Below are positions 17,577 to 27,290 of a stretch of 64,000 nucleotides of DNA, in pieces. The translations under genes were made by a program, and so were the position numbers. Every line of letters begins with the position of its first letter. The stretch's first letter is position 1. The notes under the pieces are model-generated. The model searched no databases. It saw only the letters and a program-made list of their open reading frames with translations, and was not told the DNA's origin. This stretch comes from Jeotgalibacillus salarius. GTDB lineage: Bacteria > Bacillota > Bacilli > Bacillales > Jeotgalibacillaceae. The DNA is taken from assembly GCF_004405125.1 (NCBI RefSeq), contig NZ_SORX01000009.1, positions 29,871-93,870 of the forward strand. The letters are read 5' to 3'.

Positions 17577-18584
17577 CTATTTAGCTGCTTTTTGCAGTTT
17601 ATCAATAACTGATAGTGATTTACCTGTTCCGATCGCAACTGATTCAAGCGGATTCGGAGCAATGTGTACAGGTACGACGATTTCTTCGCTCAGCCACTGC
17701 TGAAGACCATTCAGTAATGCGCCGCCTCCTGTAAGAATTACACCACGGTCCACAATATCACCGCTTAGTTCTGGAGGACAGTTTTCAAGTGTGGAGCGGA
17801 TAGCCTCTAAGATACTGAAGAGTGATTCTTTAATTGCAGACTGCACTTCAGTGGACTGTAATGTGATTGTTTTCGGAAGACCAGTCACAAGATCCCGCCC
17901 GCGAATCTCCATTTCTCTCATTTCGTGCTCGATTGGCGCATGACTCACTTCCATTTTAATCTGTTCAGCTGTACGCTCACCGATTAATAGGTTGTAAGCC
18001 TTTCTGACGTGCTGAATGATGTCTTCGTCCATTTTATCTCCGGCAACGCGGATTGTGTTACAGGAAACAACTCCGCCGTATGAAATAATGGCTACTTCTG
18101 TTGTTCCTCCGCCAATATCAACAATTACGTTTGCAACCGGCTCACCAACTGGAAGATCTGCTCCGATCGCAGCAGCAACCGGTTCTTCAATTAAGTGAAC
18201 CTGCTTCGCACCACTATGTTTTACAGCATCCTGAATTGCTCTTCTTTCGACTGAAGTAGCGCCTGAGGGTGTACAGACTACTACACTTGGTTTACGCATT
18301 GAGAAGCCCATCGTTTTACTGATTGATGACATGATGTGCTTCAGCATTTCAGTTGTAACATCAAAATCGGCAATCACACCATCTTTTAAAGGGCGGACAG
18401 CGATAATATTGCCAGGTGTTTTACCAATCATATTTTTAGCATCTGTTCCGACTGCCAGAACTTTTTTTGTGTTAACATCGATCGCAACAACCGAGGGCTC
18501 GTTCATAATAATTCCTTTATTTTTACTATATACAAGTATGTTAGCAGTACCTAAGTCGATACCGATTTCAGCGTTTGAAAACAT
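17577..18584 (-). CDS. mreBH: Actin-like rod-shape protein MreBH
   Basis: A 335-residue actin homologue with the five actin motifs: [14 protein letters not shown] (phosphate 1), [17 protein letters not shown] (phosphate 2, about residues 155-171), and [15 protein letters not shown] (adenosine, about residue 288). The N-terminal MFSNAEIG and solitary location match MreBH rather than MreB (no mreCD) or Mbl. In B. subtilis it directs cell-wall hydrolases such as LytE. ATG 18584 follows TGGAGG; the upstream MMEEL reading would contain that site. Confidence 0.93.
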   Translation of the reverse strand: MFSNAEIGIDLGTANILVYSKNKGIIMNEPSVVAIDVNTKKVLAVGTDAKNMIGKTPGNIIAVRPLKDGVIADFDVTTEMLKHIMSSISKTMGFSMRKPSVVVCTPSGATSVERRAIQDAVKHSGAKQVHLIEEPVAAAIGADLPVGEPVANVIVDIGGGTTEVAIISYGGVVSCNTIRVAGDKMDEDIIQHVRKAYNLLIGERTAEQIKMEVSHAPIEHEMREMEIRGRDLVTGLPKTITLQSTEVQSAIKESLFSILEAIRSTLENCPPELSGDIVDRGVILTGGGALLNGLQQWLSEEIVVPVHIAPNPLESVAIGTGKSLSVIDKLQKAAK

Positions 18585-18812
18585 AATTAATTCCTCCATC
18601 ATCGTCCGGATTTTGCAGTATTCTCCGAGTAGTATAGACTAATTTCCAGAATGCGTAGAGTGACAAAGGTAGGTAGACGGAAATGTTACACGTGTCAAAA
18701 TATATCAATCCGGACATTTGGAGCGACTGAATCCTTTTAAAACAGTAATCACAAAATAATTGGGATTGAGTCTTTTTAGCTTTGTAATAGAATCATAATG
18801 GTTTTGTAACGA

Positions 18813-18849
18813 AAAAACCCCTTTCATATAGTCATATGAAAGGGGTTTT
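18813..18849 (-). terminator. Terminator of the lipoprotein-chemoreceptor operon
   Basis: AAAACCCCTTTCATAT and ATATGAAAGGGGTTTT form a 16-bp stem; T-rich on the minus strand. Confidence 0.85.
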
Positions 18850-18860
18850 CAACACCTTTT

Positions 18861-20537
18861 CTAACTTTTATCCCCGTTAGTGGGTAATTTGAATTGGCTC
18901 ATCTCCTGTTGCATTGTGAGACTCATTTCCTGTAAGTGAGCGATAGACTTCCTGACTTTACCAAAAGAAATTTGCTGTTCTTCAGCTGAGGCAGAAATTT
19001 CTTCGGTTCCTGCTGCAGTTTCCTCTGTAACGGCTGAAACATTTTCCATGGATGCCGTTACTTCTGAAGTATAAGATAATGACTGCTTCATACTTGATGT
19101 GAGTGAATGTAATTCATGATCAATTTCCTGAACTTTAAGTGCAATATCTTCAAAAGCTTGTTCAGTTAAATTCATAGAATCAAGCTGTTCTGAAGACAAC
19201 CTTTTTCCAGTTGAAGCAGCATCTGTAATACCGGTCATCCCGTTTTGAATGTTTGTGACCATTGCCGTAATTTTTTCAGTTGCTTCTGATGACTGTCCTG
19301 CAAGTTTTTTCACTTCATCTGCAACTACAGCAAAACCTTTACCCTGTTCACCGGCTCTGGCAGCTTCGATTGCTGCATTCAGTGCTAACAAGTTTGTCTG
19401 ATCAGCGATTTCTCTTACAAATTTAGCAGCATCCTGAATTTCAGTCGTGAAAGCTGAAAATGCCGAAAGTTCTCTTGAGATCAGAGAGGAAGCTTCTGTA
19501 TTTTCAATTGTAAATGTTTTTTGTCTTTCCAGTGACTCACGGCCTGCTTTAACAGATGCTAATGCCTGACTGCCTTTTTCAGCAGAACGTTCTGCGAGTG
19601 CTTCGCTTTCTGTAAATGTGTGATTCAGTTCAGCCATCTTTTCAGATGTAGACTGAATGTCTTCTGATATAGCCTGACTGCCTTTAGCAAGGTCGTCAGT
19701 AGAGGCGGCAATTTGATTTCCGCTTTCTTCTAATTCACTTACTTTGCCTGATACATCTTCTGCAAAATCAGCAACGCGGGTGCTTGTCTGGTCTACTGAC
19801 TCTACTGTTTGTCGCAGACTGAGAATCATTTCTCTGAATGAATTGTACAGCAGATGTATTTCAAATTTTGATTTACCCGACTGAACTGGAATGTCTACAG
19901 TCAGGTCACCTTCTGCAACACGTGATGCCTGATTCAGCATTGTGTGAAGAGGGCGGGTGATCCTGTTTGAAATGATCGTCGCAGCAGCAATTGAAATCGT
20001 GATAATGATCGCCACTGCACTGAGTGCCACAATCACAATCATAGATATCTGTCGCGTGTTCTCTGCTAATGTATTGCGATACCAGTCGTCTGCCAGTACT
20101 TTAAGGTAGAATACATCATTGATGATTCCGCCAACCCGGGCAGACTGGCGGCTCGCTTCGGCAATATCTCCCTGATCAAGTGCAGTTCCAGCATCAAACT
20201 CCAATTGATCAAATTTATTCTGAATGGTTAGAAGCTGGTCTTCCAGTGATGATTCAGGTAGTTTTGTATATAATTCTTCCATCAGTGAAATCGTACTATT
20301 CATCTGATTTTGAGTTGTTAAGCGGTTATTTTCAGTCGGACTGAGACTGAAATTGGCCAGGGACTGCTGAATGATTAAGAATTCACTATTCAACTGCTCC
20401 AGGTCTGTCAGGATTTCTACATCCTCTTCTCCGGAAGCATTCAGACTGACCATTTGCCATACAATGAATAATATGATCGCAGTAGAGAGGATTAATGGAA
20501 TAAGTGATAATAAATATAAACGTTTGCGCAGTGTCAT
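18861..20537 (-). CDS. Methyl-accepting chemotaxis protein paired with a BMP lipoprotein
   Basis: 558 residues. Transmembrane helix 1 is about residues 8-28, the external part is only about 135 residues and helical (29-165), helix 2 is about 166-190, then HAMP and a long cytoplasmic coiled coil. The signalling tip ([18 protein letters not shown], about residue 375 on) is intact. It follows the lipoprotein gene by 10 bp with AAGGAG before the start, so the two form one operon. With such a small external domain, it may read ligand state through the neighbouring binding protein; this is inference. Confidence 0.92.
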   Translation of the reverse strand: MTLRKRLYLLSLIPLILSTAIILFIVWQMVSLNASGEEDVEILTDLEQLNSEFLIIQQSLANFSLSPTENNRLTTQNQMNSTISLMEELYTKLPESSLEDQLLTIQNKFDQLEFDAGTALDQGDIAEASRQSARVGGIINDVFYLKVLADDWYRNTLAENTRQISMIVIVALSAVAIIITISIAAATIISNRITRPLHTMLNQASRVAEGDLTVDIPVQSGKSKFEIHLLYNSFREMILSLRQTVESVDQTSTRVADFAEDVSGKVSELEESGNQIAASTDDLAKGSQAISEDIQSTSEKMAELNHTFTESEALAERSAEKGSQALASVKAGRESLERQKTFTIENTEASSLISRELSAFSAFTTEIQDAAKFVREIADQTNLLALNAAIEAARAGEQGKGFAVVADEVKKLAGQSSEATEKITAMVTNIQNGMTGITDAASTGKRLSSEQLDSMNLTEQAFEDIALKVQEIDHELHSLTSSMKQSLSYTSEVTASMENVSAVTEETAAGTEEISASAEEQQISFGKVRKSIAHLQEMSLTMQQEMSQFKLPTNGDKS

Positions 20538-20547
20538 AATAGCTCCT

Positions 20548-21525
20548 TTACTGGACGGTTTCAGGTACTGCTATTTCACCTGAAATAATTTTCTTTCTTG
20601 TATCCATCATTAGCGCCTGCCCTGTTGTATCAAGCTGGAAAAGCCTGATCTCTGCTAGACCGACACCATCTTCAGCAAGACCCAAATGGTACTGGTCAGC
20701 TGATAATTCACCTTCTGTTAGTTCCTGCAGGAGGTTAAAAACTGATGTATCAATATTTTTAACCATGGAAGTCACTACAGACTTCTCAGCTGTATAGAAC
20801 TGATCAGAATCGACTCCGGCAGTAAAAACTCCCTGATCCTGTGCTTCTAAAATTGCGCCTGTCCCCGTATAACCGGCAGCAGGATAAATAAAATCAGCAC
20901 CTTCTTTAATTTGGGCATCAGCAAGTGAACGTCCCAGGTCTGCATCGCCAAAACTGCCTGCATAATCGGAGATAATCTCAATCTCAGGATTGACCGATTC
21001 TGCTCCGGCACGGAACCCGGCTTCAAATCGATTAATAACAGGTGCGTCAACCCCACCTATAAATCCAATAACACCAGAGTCCGAAGCTAACGCTGCTAGT
21101 GTCCCAACGAGGTAGCTGCCTTCGTGATCTTTAAAAGTCATTGATATGATATTATCCACATCTGATACGCCATCAATTAATATATACTGCTGATCCGGAT
21201 ATGTAACTGCAACCTCCTCCAGTGCTTCCTGTACAGAAAAACCGAGACCGATAATTAAGTCATAATCCTGTTCTGAAAGCTCCTGCAGATGTTCGAGATA
21301 ATTACCTTCAGGTGCTTCACGATAGTCAAATAGTATATTAAGCTCATCTCTGGCACGCACCAGTCCGTTGAAAGCACCGTCATTAAAAGAGCCGTCTCCC
21401 AGTCCGGTGTCTGAGAGCATAATGCCTACTTTAGCCGCAAATTCTGTTTTTGTGTTTTGTTGTTCTGTGCAGGCTGATAATATGAGCACAAAAATCAGGA
21501 CACTAAAGCCCAAAAATCTTTTCAT
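20548..21525 (-). CDS. BMP/Med-family (PnrA-like) substrate-binding lipoprotein
   Basis: 325 residues. A lipoprotein signal ([19 protein letters not shown]) puts the lipidated Cys at residue 19. The rest is a BMP-family periplasmic-binding fold: [21 protein letters not shown], then [30 protein letters not shown] and [20 protein letters not shown]. Family members bind purine nucleosides or related ligands, usually with ABC permease genes next to them; none is present here. The next gene is a chemoreceptor, suggesting a sensory rather than uptake role. Confidence 0.9.
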   Translation of the reverse strand: MKRFLGFSVLIFVLILSACTEQQNTKTEFAAKVGIMLSDTGLGDGSFNDGAFNGLVRARDELNILFDYREAPEGNYLEHLQELSEQDYDLIIGLGFSVQEALEEVAVTYPDQQYILIDGVSDVDNIISMTFKDHEGSYLVGTLAALASDSGVIGFIGGVDAPVINRFEAGFRAGAESVNPEIEIISDYAGSFGDADLGRSLADAQIKEGADFIYPAAGYTGTGAILEAQDQGVFTAGVDSDQFYTAEKSVVTSMVKNIDTSVFNLLQELTEGELSADQYHLGLAEDGVGLAEIRLFQLDTTGQALMMDTRKKIISGEIAVPETVQ

Positions 21526-21623
21526 TCTTCAATTTCCTCCAATAGCTAAGCTGATTTCACGAAAGTTCTGATCCGTTTAAATAATTGAATGACAGGTGTT
21601 ACCGAAATCCACATACTTTTATA

Positions 21624-21649
21624 CTATCGACAAAAAACCTCTCACTTTA
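21624..21649 (-). promoter_or_regulatory. Possible SigD promoter for the lipoprotein-chemoreceptor operon
   Basis: On the minus strand TAAA, 14 bases, GTCGATAG, overlapping the terminator of the thioesterase gene. Spacing is one base short of the SigD norm. Confidence 0.4.
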
Positions 21650-21667
21650 ACAAAAAAGTGAGAGGTT
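21637..21667 (-). terminator. Terminator after thioesterase gene
   Basis: AACCTCTCACTTT and AAAGTGAGAGGTT form the stem, with T-run on the minus strand. Confidence 0.85.
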
Positions 21668-21696
21668 TACATAAAAAAATATATTGAAATAATTGA

Positions 21697-22203
21697 TTAA
21701 GCATGTGGTTTAGGGGTGAAGAACTTCGCCAGCTCCTGACTGTGAAGTTTACGAGCTTTTCGATGAGAAGCGCGATTTTCGGCAGTTTCGTTCAGCCAGA
21801 TTTCTTCTTCAGTTTCCGGAATCACATCAGGAACTTTAACCGTATTGCTATCACTGTCAATCGCTACAAAAGTCAGAAATGAAATAGCTGCGACAGACTG
21901 GTCACCTGACAGCAGGTTTTCTGTCGTCACCCTGACGAAAACTTCCATGGAACTTGTGCCTGTGTAAGAAACAAAAGCTTCCAGAGTGACTGCGTCACCT
22001 ACTCGGATCGGCTTTAAAAAGTCGACAGAATCAGTTGAAGCAGTCACGACTAAAGAGCGTGAATGTTTTGTTGCAGCAATAGAAGCAACATTATCGATAT
22101 ACGCCATCAGCTGTCCGCCGAATAATGTCCCGTGGTGGTTTGTATCAGGCGGCAGCACGTGGCTTGTCTGTATTGTTCTGCTTTCTTTCATCGTTTTTTT
22201 CAT
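21697..22203 (-). CDS. Acyl-CoA thioesterase, YkhA-type hot-dog fold
   Basis: 168 residues, one hot-dog domain. The family signature DTNHHGTLFGGQLMAYID (about residues 20-37) contains the catalytic Asp/Asn area and the helix that runs through the sheet. VDFLKPIRVGDAV and FLTFVAID follow. It hydrolyses acyl-CoAs to free fatty acids and CoA in the cytoplasm. The extended polar C terminus (about residues 130-168) is typical of the YkhA/YciA group. The start at 22203 follows AGAGGAGTG. Confidence 0.92.
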   Translation of the reverse strand: MKKTMKESRTIQTSHVLPPDTNHHGTLFGGQLMAYIDNVASIAATKHSRSLVVTASTDSVDFLKPIRVGDAVTLEAFVSYTGTSSMEVFVRVTTENLLSGDQSVAAISFLTFVAIDSDSNTVKVPDVIPETEEEIWLNETAENRASHRKARKLHSQELAKFFTPKPHA

Positions 22204-22216
22204 AAAGTCACTCCTC

Positions 22217-22268
22217 TAAAAAACCAGACCTCTCTGCTGCTGAGCGCAGCAAAGAAATCTGGTGTTTT
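22217..22268 (-). terminator. Terminator after the 47-residue membrane gene
   Basis: ACCAGA/TCTGGT outer stem and GCTGC/GCAGC inner stem, with TTTTTT on the minus strand side. Confidence 0.7.
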
Positions 22269-22412
22269 TTAATATTCGTTGTGTTCAGGCCTTGGGTCAA
22301 TTCTCTCTGCATCCTTTGTGTTCAAAGGAAGACGCAAAAAGTACATTAACGCTCCACCGACCAATCCGATCAGCGCACTGAATCCAAGCAATACTGCAGT
22401 CATATAAGCCAT
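22269..22412 (-). CDS. 47-residue single-pass membrane protein
   Basis: Minus-strand frame beginning MAYMTAVLLGFSALIGLV and ending in a polar tail (DPRPEHNEY), 47 residues. One transmembrane helix covers about residues 4-26. AAAGGAGG lies 9-16 bases before the ATG at 22412, and a proper terminator follows the stop. Ribosome site, hydrophobic helix and terminator together support a real gene. It lies between ampS and the thioesterase gene on the same strand. Function unknown. Confidence 0.75.
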   Translation of the reverse strand: MAYMTAVLLGFSALIGLVGGALMYFLRLPLNTKDAERIDPRPEHNEY

Positions 22413-22501
22413 CAGCTGGAGCCTCCTTTCACCTTACAAATAATTGTATCAAACTAATTATAAAGGATAACAGGTGAATAGGAAATGGTTTTTAAGATAA
22501 C

Positions 22502-23731
22502 TTAAAATGCCCAGTCACCATTTCTGAACACTGGCTCTGATGATCCATCTTCAGAAATGCCATCAATATCCATCTTTTCTGATCCAATCATGAAGTCAAC
22601 ATGTGTAATGCTTGAATTAAGTCCTTTTTCAGCCAATTCTTCTTTTGAAGCGGTCTTGCCACCTTCAACACAAAATGCATAAGCACTGCCGATTGCCAGG
22701 TGGTTAGAAGCATTTTCATCAAAGAGAGTATTGAAGAATAGAACATTTGACTGAGAAATTGGTGATTGGTGTGGTACTAGTGCCACTTCACCAAGACGAT
22801 GAGAACCTTCATCTGTATCAATCAGTTTTTTCAAAATATCTTCGCCTTCTTCAGCCGTCACGTCTGTGATACGCCCATTTTCAAATGTGATTTTAAAGCC
22901 GTCGATGATATTGCCGCCATAGCTTAAAGGTTTCGTGTTAGTAACATAACCTGAAACACCATCTTTATGCGGCACAGTAAAGACTTCTTCTGTCGGCATA
23001 TTAGCCATGAAGGTATTTCCTTTTTCATTCACGCTTCCTGCACCAGCCCAGATATGGCCAGCGGGCAGGTCAATCGTCAGATCAGTTCCAGGTGCTTTGT
23101 AGTGAAGCTGCTTGTATTTTTTATTGTTCAGGTAATCAGCTTTTTCATGAAGTGTCTCATCATGCTTTTTCCATGCAGCGACCGGATCTTTCTGATCTAC
23201 TCTTACAGCTTTGAAAATCGCATCCCAGAGCTTCTCAATTGCTTCGCTTTCTTCCACATCAGGAAAGACCTTTTTAGCCCATCCGGCAGATGGAGCAGCA
23301 ATCACGGTCCAGCTGACTTTGTCAGACTGAATATATTGACGGTATTTTTCCAGTGCCTGTCCTGCAGCACGCTGGAAGTCTGATATTCTCTGAGAATCAA
23401 CACCTTTCATCAGGTCAGGACTCGCAGAAACAATATTCATAAATGCAGCGCCTTTATCTGCTAAAGCTTCACGCTCAAGCTTCTTCCATTCAGGAAATTC
23501 ACTGAATGAATCAGAAGGTGCCATTTCATAGCGCATACGGGATACTTCGTCATCAGCCCAGTCAACAAATACCTGACGAGCTCCGGCTTCATAAGCTTTT
23601 TTTGTTACAAGCCTGACAAACGGAGCGTTATCAATTGAAGCGCCTATGTACAATAGTTGATCTTTTTGAACATTAACACCGACTCTTACAGCAAGGTCAG
23701 CATATTTTTCGAACATTTCTGAATGACTCAT
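22502..23731 (-). CDS. ampS: M29-family aminopeptidase AmpS
   Basis: 409 residues, the usual length of thermophilic-type M29 aminopeptidases (AmpS/AmpT/PepS). Metal-site regions are recognisable: NMPTEEVFT (about residue 245), GSHRLGEVALVPH (about 310), NHLAIGSAYAFC (about 342) and THVDFMIGS (about 375), supplying the Glu, Glu, His, His and Asp ligands. It removes N-terminal residues from peptides in the cytoplasm. The start follows AAAAGGGG. The gene stands alone. Confidence 0.94.
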   Translation of the reverse strand: MSHSEMFEKYADLAVRVGVNVQKDQLLYIGASIDNAPFVRLVTKKAYEAGARQVFVDWADDEVSRMRYEMAPSDSFSEFPEWKKLEREALADKGAAFMNIVSASPDLMKGVDSQRISDFQRAAGQALEKYRQYIQSDKVSWTVIAAPSAGWAKKVFPDVEESEAIEKLWDAIFKAVRVDQKDPVAAWKKHDETLHEKADYLNNKKYKQLHYKAPGTDLTIDLPAGHIWAGAGSVNEKGNTFMANMPTEEVFTVPHKDGVSGYVTNTKPLSYGGNIIDGFKITFENGRITDVTAEEGEDILKKLIDTDEGSHRLGEVALVPHQSPISQSNVLFFNTLFDENASNHLAIGSAYAFCVEGGKTASKEELAEKGLNSSITHVDFMIGSEKMDIDGISEDGSSEPVFRNGDWAF

Positions 23732-23848
23732 GATTCAAAACCCCTTTTCGTATTTAGTTACACTAAACATTTTAGCAGTCAATGGATAAAAATCAAAAAA
23801 TAACGTAAATGACACATTTGCAAACTGCAATATGTGAGCAGAAAGTTC

Positions 23849-23875
23849 TAAAGACAGCAGGCTTTTAGCCGATAA
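23849..23875 (+). promoter_or_regulatory. SigD promoter for motAB
   Basis: TAAA (23849-23852), exactly 15 bases, GCCGATAA (23868-23875), one base from the SigD consensus, 43 bases before the motA start. Confidence 0.85.
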
Positions 23876-23918
23876 AGAACATATAGAGATAGAAATTTAG
23901 TGATTGTGGGTGAATGTT

Positions 23919-24719
23919 TTGGATAAATCCTCGTTTATTGGAGTCATTTTGGGATTGATAGCAGTTGGAGTCGGCATGATTTTAAAAGGAGTGCCAGCTA
24001 CTGCTTTATTAAATGGCCCTGCATTTTTAATTATTATTGTCGGTACAGTGGCAGCTGTGACAATTGCTTTTCCAATGTCGGAATTGAAAAGAGTCCCAAA
24101 ATTGTTCGGGATTATTTTTAAAGAAACAAAAGGTACTGAAGTTCGAGATGTGATTCGGATGTTTGGAGAATGGGCAGAACTTGCAAGAAAAGAGGGCTTA
24201 CTGGCACTTGAATCTAAAACGTCAGAAATTGAAGATCCGTTCTTAAGAAATGGTCTTGGTCTGGCAATTGACGGCCAAAATGCTGACTATATCAGAGACG
24301 TGTTGACAGAAGAAATAGATGCAATGGAAGACAGACATCTTGCGGGAGCATCGATTTTCTCCCAGGCTGGTACATACGCACCTACGCTTGGCGTACTCGG
24401 AGCCGTTGTAGGTTTGATCGCGGCACTTGGACATATGGACGACACCGCGGCACTTGGTGAAGCGATCGCAGCGGCATTTATCGCAACATTATTAGGGATA
24501 TTCACAGGTTATGTACTGTGGCATCCATTTGCTAACAAATTAAAACGTAAGTCAACAAAAGAAGTAATGGTTAAACATATGATGATCGAAGGGATTTTAT
24601 CTGTTCTGGAAGGTGAAGCACCAAGGGTAATTGAACAAAAGCTTGCCTCATATCTCCCTGCCAAAGAGCGTGAGCAGCTGATGGCTGAAGGCGGTGGCAA
24701 ACAAGATGAAGAAGCGTAA
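23919..24719 (+). CDS. motA: Flagellar stator protein MotA
   Basis: About 266 residues. It has four membrane segments, the cytoplasmic charged loop between helices 2 and 3 (RMFGEWAELARKEGLLALES), the conserved TYAPTLGVLGAVVGLIAAL before helix 3, and GYVLWHPFANKLKRKS after helix 4. With MotB it forms the proton-driven stator. The start is taken as TTG 23919 (protein MDKSSFIGVIL...), which matches the Bacillus MotA N terminus, with GGGTGA upstream. A strong SigD promoter precedes it. It overlaps motB. Confidence 0.93.
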   Translation: MDKSSFIGVILGLIAVGVGMILKGVPATALLNGPAFLIIIVGTVAAVTIAFPMSELKRVPKLFGIIFKETKGTEVRDVIRMFGEWAELARKEGLLALESKTSEIEDPFLRNGLGLAIDGQNADYIRDVLTEEIDAMEDRHLAGASIFSQAGTYAPTLGVLGAVVGLIAALGHMDDTAALGEAIAAAFIATLLGIFTGYVLWHPFANKLKRKSTKEVMVKHMMIEGILSVLEGEAPRVIEQKLASYLPAKEREQLMAEGGGKQDEEA

Positions 24720-25536
24720 AAAAAGAAAACACGAGGAACATATGGATGAAAGCTGGCTGATACCATATGCAGATATTCTGACATTGTTACTGGCGTTATT
24801 TATCGTTATGTTTGCCAGCAGTACGGTGGATGAGGCGAAATTTAATCAGATGTCCCAGGTATTTAATGAAATATTCGCAGGTGGCGATAACGTATTAGAC
24901 TATGCCAGCCTTGTGGAAACAGAAGATACTGAAGATGATATAGACAATGCAGAAGGTGCTGACCCTGAAGAACTGACTGAGGAAGAACAGCAGATGCAGG
25001 AGTTTTTACAGGAACAGTCTGAGCTTGAAGATGCTGTAGCAGCTGACTTTGAAGAGCTAAGAGGGATACAGGGTCAAATTAATGAATATATCGCAGCAAA
25101 CAGCCTCGGTGATCAGTTCGACACGGAACTGACCGATGAAGGGCTTCTGCTTACAATCCGTGATAACGTTTTATTTGCTTCCGGATCAGCAGATGTCAGA
25201 TCAGAATATCAGGGTATCGCAGGAGACGTTGCAGCTTTACTTGAATTTGACCCTCCACGAAATGTGATTATCACCGGTCACACTGATAATGTGCCAATCA
25301 GTACTGCAGCATTCAGTTCGAACTGGGAATTAAGTGTCATGCGTGCAGTCAATTTCATGAAACTTGTCATTGAAAATCCGAATCTTGACCCGCGCTGGTT
25401 CAGTGCAAAAGGATTTGGAGAATTTCAGCCGATTGCATCAAATGATTCAGAAGCAGGCCGCGCACAAAACAGACGTGTAGAAGTTTTAATCCTTCCACGG
25501 GTTACAAGTGACGGTACGATCACGAATACACCTTAA
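24706..25536 (+). CDS. motB: Flagellar stator protein MotB
   Basis: About 276 residues. A basic N terminus (MKKRKKRKHEEHMDESW) leads to one transmembrane helix starting PYADILTLLLALFIVMFAS, with the proton-carrying D23. A long acidic linker (about residues 60-130) precedes an OmpA-like peptidoglycan-binding domain (ITGHTDNVPI, then FGEFQPIASN, GRAQNRRVEVLI). The N terminus resembles the H+-type MotB of B. subtilis. ATG 24706 is favoured over the in-frame GTG 24694 for spacing to AAGGCGG. It overlaps motA by 14 bp and ends at a terminator. Confidence 0.94.
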   Translation: MKKRKKRKHEEHMDESWLIPYADILTLLLALFIVMFASSTVDEAKFNQMSQVFNEIFAGGDNVLDYASLVETEDTEDDIDNAEGADPEELTEEEQQMQEFLQEQSELEDAVAADFEELRGIQGQINEYIAANSLGDQFDTELTDEGLLLTIRDNVLFASGSADVRSEYQGIAGDVAALLEFDPPRNVIITGHTDNVPISTAAFSSNWELSVMRAVNFMKLVIENPNLDPRWFSAKGFGEFQPIASNDSEAGRAQNRRVEVLILPRVTSDGTITNTP

Positions 25537-25561
25537 CTGCCGCATATTGCGGCAGTTTTTT
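25535..25561 (+). terminator. motAB terminator
   Basis: AACTGCCGCA and TGCGGCAGTT around TAT, followed by TTTT. Confidence 0.9.
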
Positions 25562-25580
25562 ATTTGGCCGCATGTGCACG

Positions 25581-25633
25581 GTGGGGACGGAGGTTAAAGT
25601 GTCATGAGATGACACTTTAACCTCCGTCCCCAC
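25581..25633. repeat. 25-bp perfect palindrome (REP/MITE-like)
   Basis: Arm 25581-25605 (GTGGGGACGGAGGTTAAAGT then GTCAT) is exactly repeated in inverse at 25609-25633 around GAG. The pairing extends imperfectly outward (TGTGCAC/GTGTACA). The GGGGACGG core resembles palindromes scattered through Bacillaceae genomes and linked to REP-associated tyrosine transposases. Confidence 0.8.
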
Positions 25634-25754
25634 GGTGTACACGTAAACCACGGGGGAGTATTGCATTATTTTTATCAGGAACAGTTTAATCTACTAATGT
25701 TAGGGAAAAAGTTTTACAGTTTACCAAATATACTATATTTAGGAGGAGATCCTA

Positions 25755-27134
25755 TTGGAGGGATTTATTAGTGGAGTCACTGTGTTTTCAGAGTGGTTGT
25801 GGGGTATCCCATTAATTGCAGTACTTTTATTTTCAGGCTTATTTATGACTTTTAAACTAGGTTTCTTTCAATTCAGACATCCGTTATACATATTTAAACA
25901 AACATTTGGGAGTATTACGAAAAAACCTAAAGGTAAAGGAACAGTAACTCCATTTCAAGCGCTGACATCGGCACTATCATCAACAATTGGTGCTGCAAAC
26001 ATAGTTGGTGTGCCGGCAGCAATTATGTTTGGCGGACCTGGCGCAGTATTCTGGATGTGGGTGATCGCCTTGGTTGGAATGGCATTGAAATTTTCGGAAA
26101 GCGCACTTGCCGTTCATTACCGTGAAAAGAATGAAAAAGGCGAATTTGTAGGCGGACCGATGTACTATATGACAAAAGGGCTCGGGATGAAGTGGCTTGG
26201 CATCTGGTTTTCATTTGCATTAATGCTTGAATTAATTCCAAGCGTCATGGTGCAGGGGAACTCAGTCGCTAACACTGTGAACGAATCTTTTGGAGTGCCA
26301 ACACTATGGACAGGTGTCATCATGGCAGTGTTAATCGGAATCATTGTATTTGGCGGTATCAAAAGAATAGGGCAAGTCACCCAGGTGGTTGTTCCATTCA
26401 TGGCACTAATTTATATTGGTGGCGCACTTGTTATTCTTTTTATGAATCTGGATGCACTTCCTGAATTCTTCAGCTTGATTTTTTCAAATGCATTTTCACC
26501 GGCACCCGTTATTGGCGGATTTGCCGGAGCTGCCATAGTAGACGTTATACGGTGGGGCTTTGCAAGAGGACTGTATTCTAACGAAGCAGGACTTGGAACG
26601 GCTCCAATGGCACACGCAGCTGCAACGACAGATCACCCTGTCAGGCAGGCATTCTGGGCAGTGTCAGGTATTGTAGTAGATACACTGATTATTTGTACAG
26701 CAACTGCATTCGTTATTCTTTCTTCCGGCGTCTGGACAGACGAAGGTGCGATGGAAAACAGCAGTGCGTTAACAACGATCGCTTTTGCAGATTACTTTGG
26801 TGAATTTGGCAGTATTCTTGTCACGGTCTCACTTGTATTTTTTGTATTTTCAACGATTCTGGTTGTTATCTTTTACGGTGCAAAACAGGCTGAATTTCTA
26901 TTTGGATTGAAAGCCTCTTATGTAATACAGGTTGTATATATCGTGGCAATTGTATTTGGAGCAGTCGGCGCAGCTGAAATGATTTGGAACTTCCTTGATA
27001 TTATGCTGGCCATGATTCTTCTGCCGAATATATTTGCAATTTTAATGTTAAGTAATAAAGTGAAAGAACTGAAAACAGAATTTTTTACATCAGATAAATA
27101 TTATTTAAAGGATATTGGGAAAAATAAAAAGTAA
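25755..27134 (+). CDS. AGCS-family Na+/alanine(glycine) symporter
   Basis: 459 residues with about 10-11 membrane helices. Family signatures are GAANIVGVPAAIMFGGPGAVFWMW (near residue 80, split), GGPMYYMTKGLG, and RGLYSNEAGLGTAPMAHAAA (near residue 275). It imports alanine or glycine with Na+. The start is TTG 25755 after TAGGAGG. It differs clearly from the second AGCS gene at 31177, so the two may differ in substrate. Monocistronic with a terminator at 27142. Confidence 0.92.
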   Translation: MEGFISGVTVFSEWLWGIPLIAVLLFSGLFMTFKLGFFQFRHPLYIFKQTFGSITKKPKGKGTVTPFQALTSALSSTIGAANIVGVPAAIMFGGPGAVFWMWVIALVGMALKFSESALAVHYREKNEKGEFVGGPMYYMTKGLGMKWLGIWFSFALMLELIPSVMVQGNSVANTVNESFGVPTLWTGVIMAVLIGIIVFGGIKRIGQVTQVVVPFMALIYIGGALVILFMNLDALPEFFSLIFSNAFSPAPVIGGFAGAAIVDVIRWGFARGLYSNEAGLGTAPMAHAAATTDHPVRQAFWAVSGIVVDTLIICTATAFVILSSGVWTDEGAMENSSALTTIAFADYFGEFGSILVTVSLVFFVFSTILVVIFYGAKQAEFLFGLKASYVIQVVYIVAIVFGAVGAAEMIWNFLDIMLAMILLPNIFAILMLSNKVKELKTEFFTSDKYYLKDIGKNKK

Positions 27135-27141
27135 TAGGATC

Positions 27142-27180
27142 AGAGTGCATTCGCTTTTTACGGCGAATGTGCTCTTTTTT
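27142..27180 (+). terminator. Terminator after first AGCS gene
   Basis: AGAGTGCATTCGC and GCGAATGTGCTCT, then TTTTTT. Confidence 0.85.
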
Positions 27181-27290
27181 GTGAAACTTAGTTTCTAAAT
27201 GATGAATTAAGGATACACATTAGAGTAAGAATGTAATTACTGAAATTAGTGATTCTAAAGATAGTGATAGAGGGAAGAGGAGGGGTTTTG

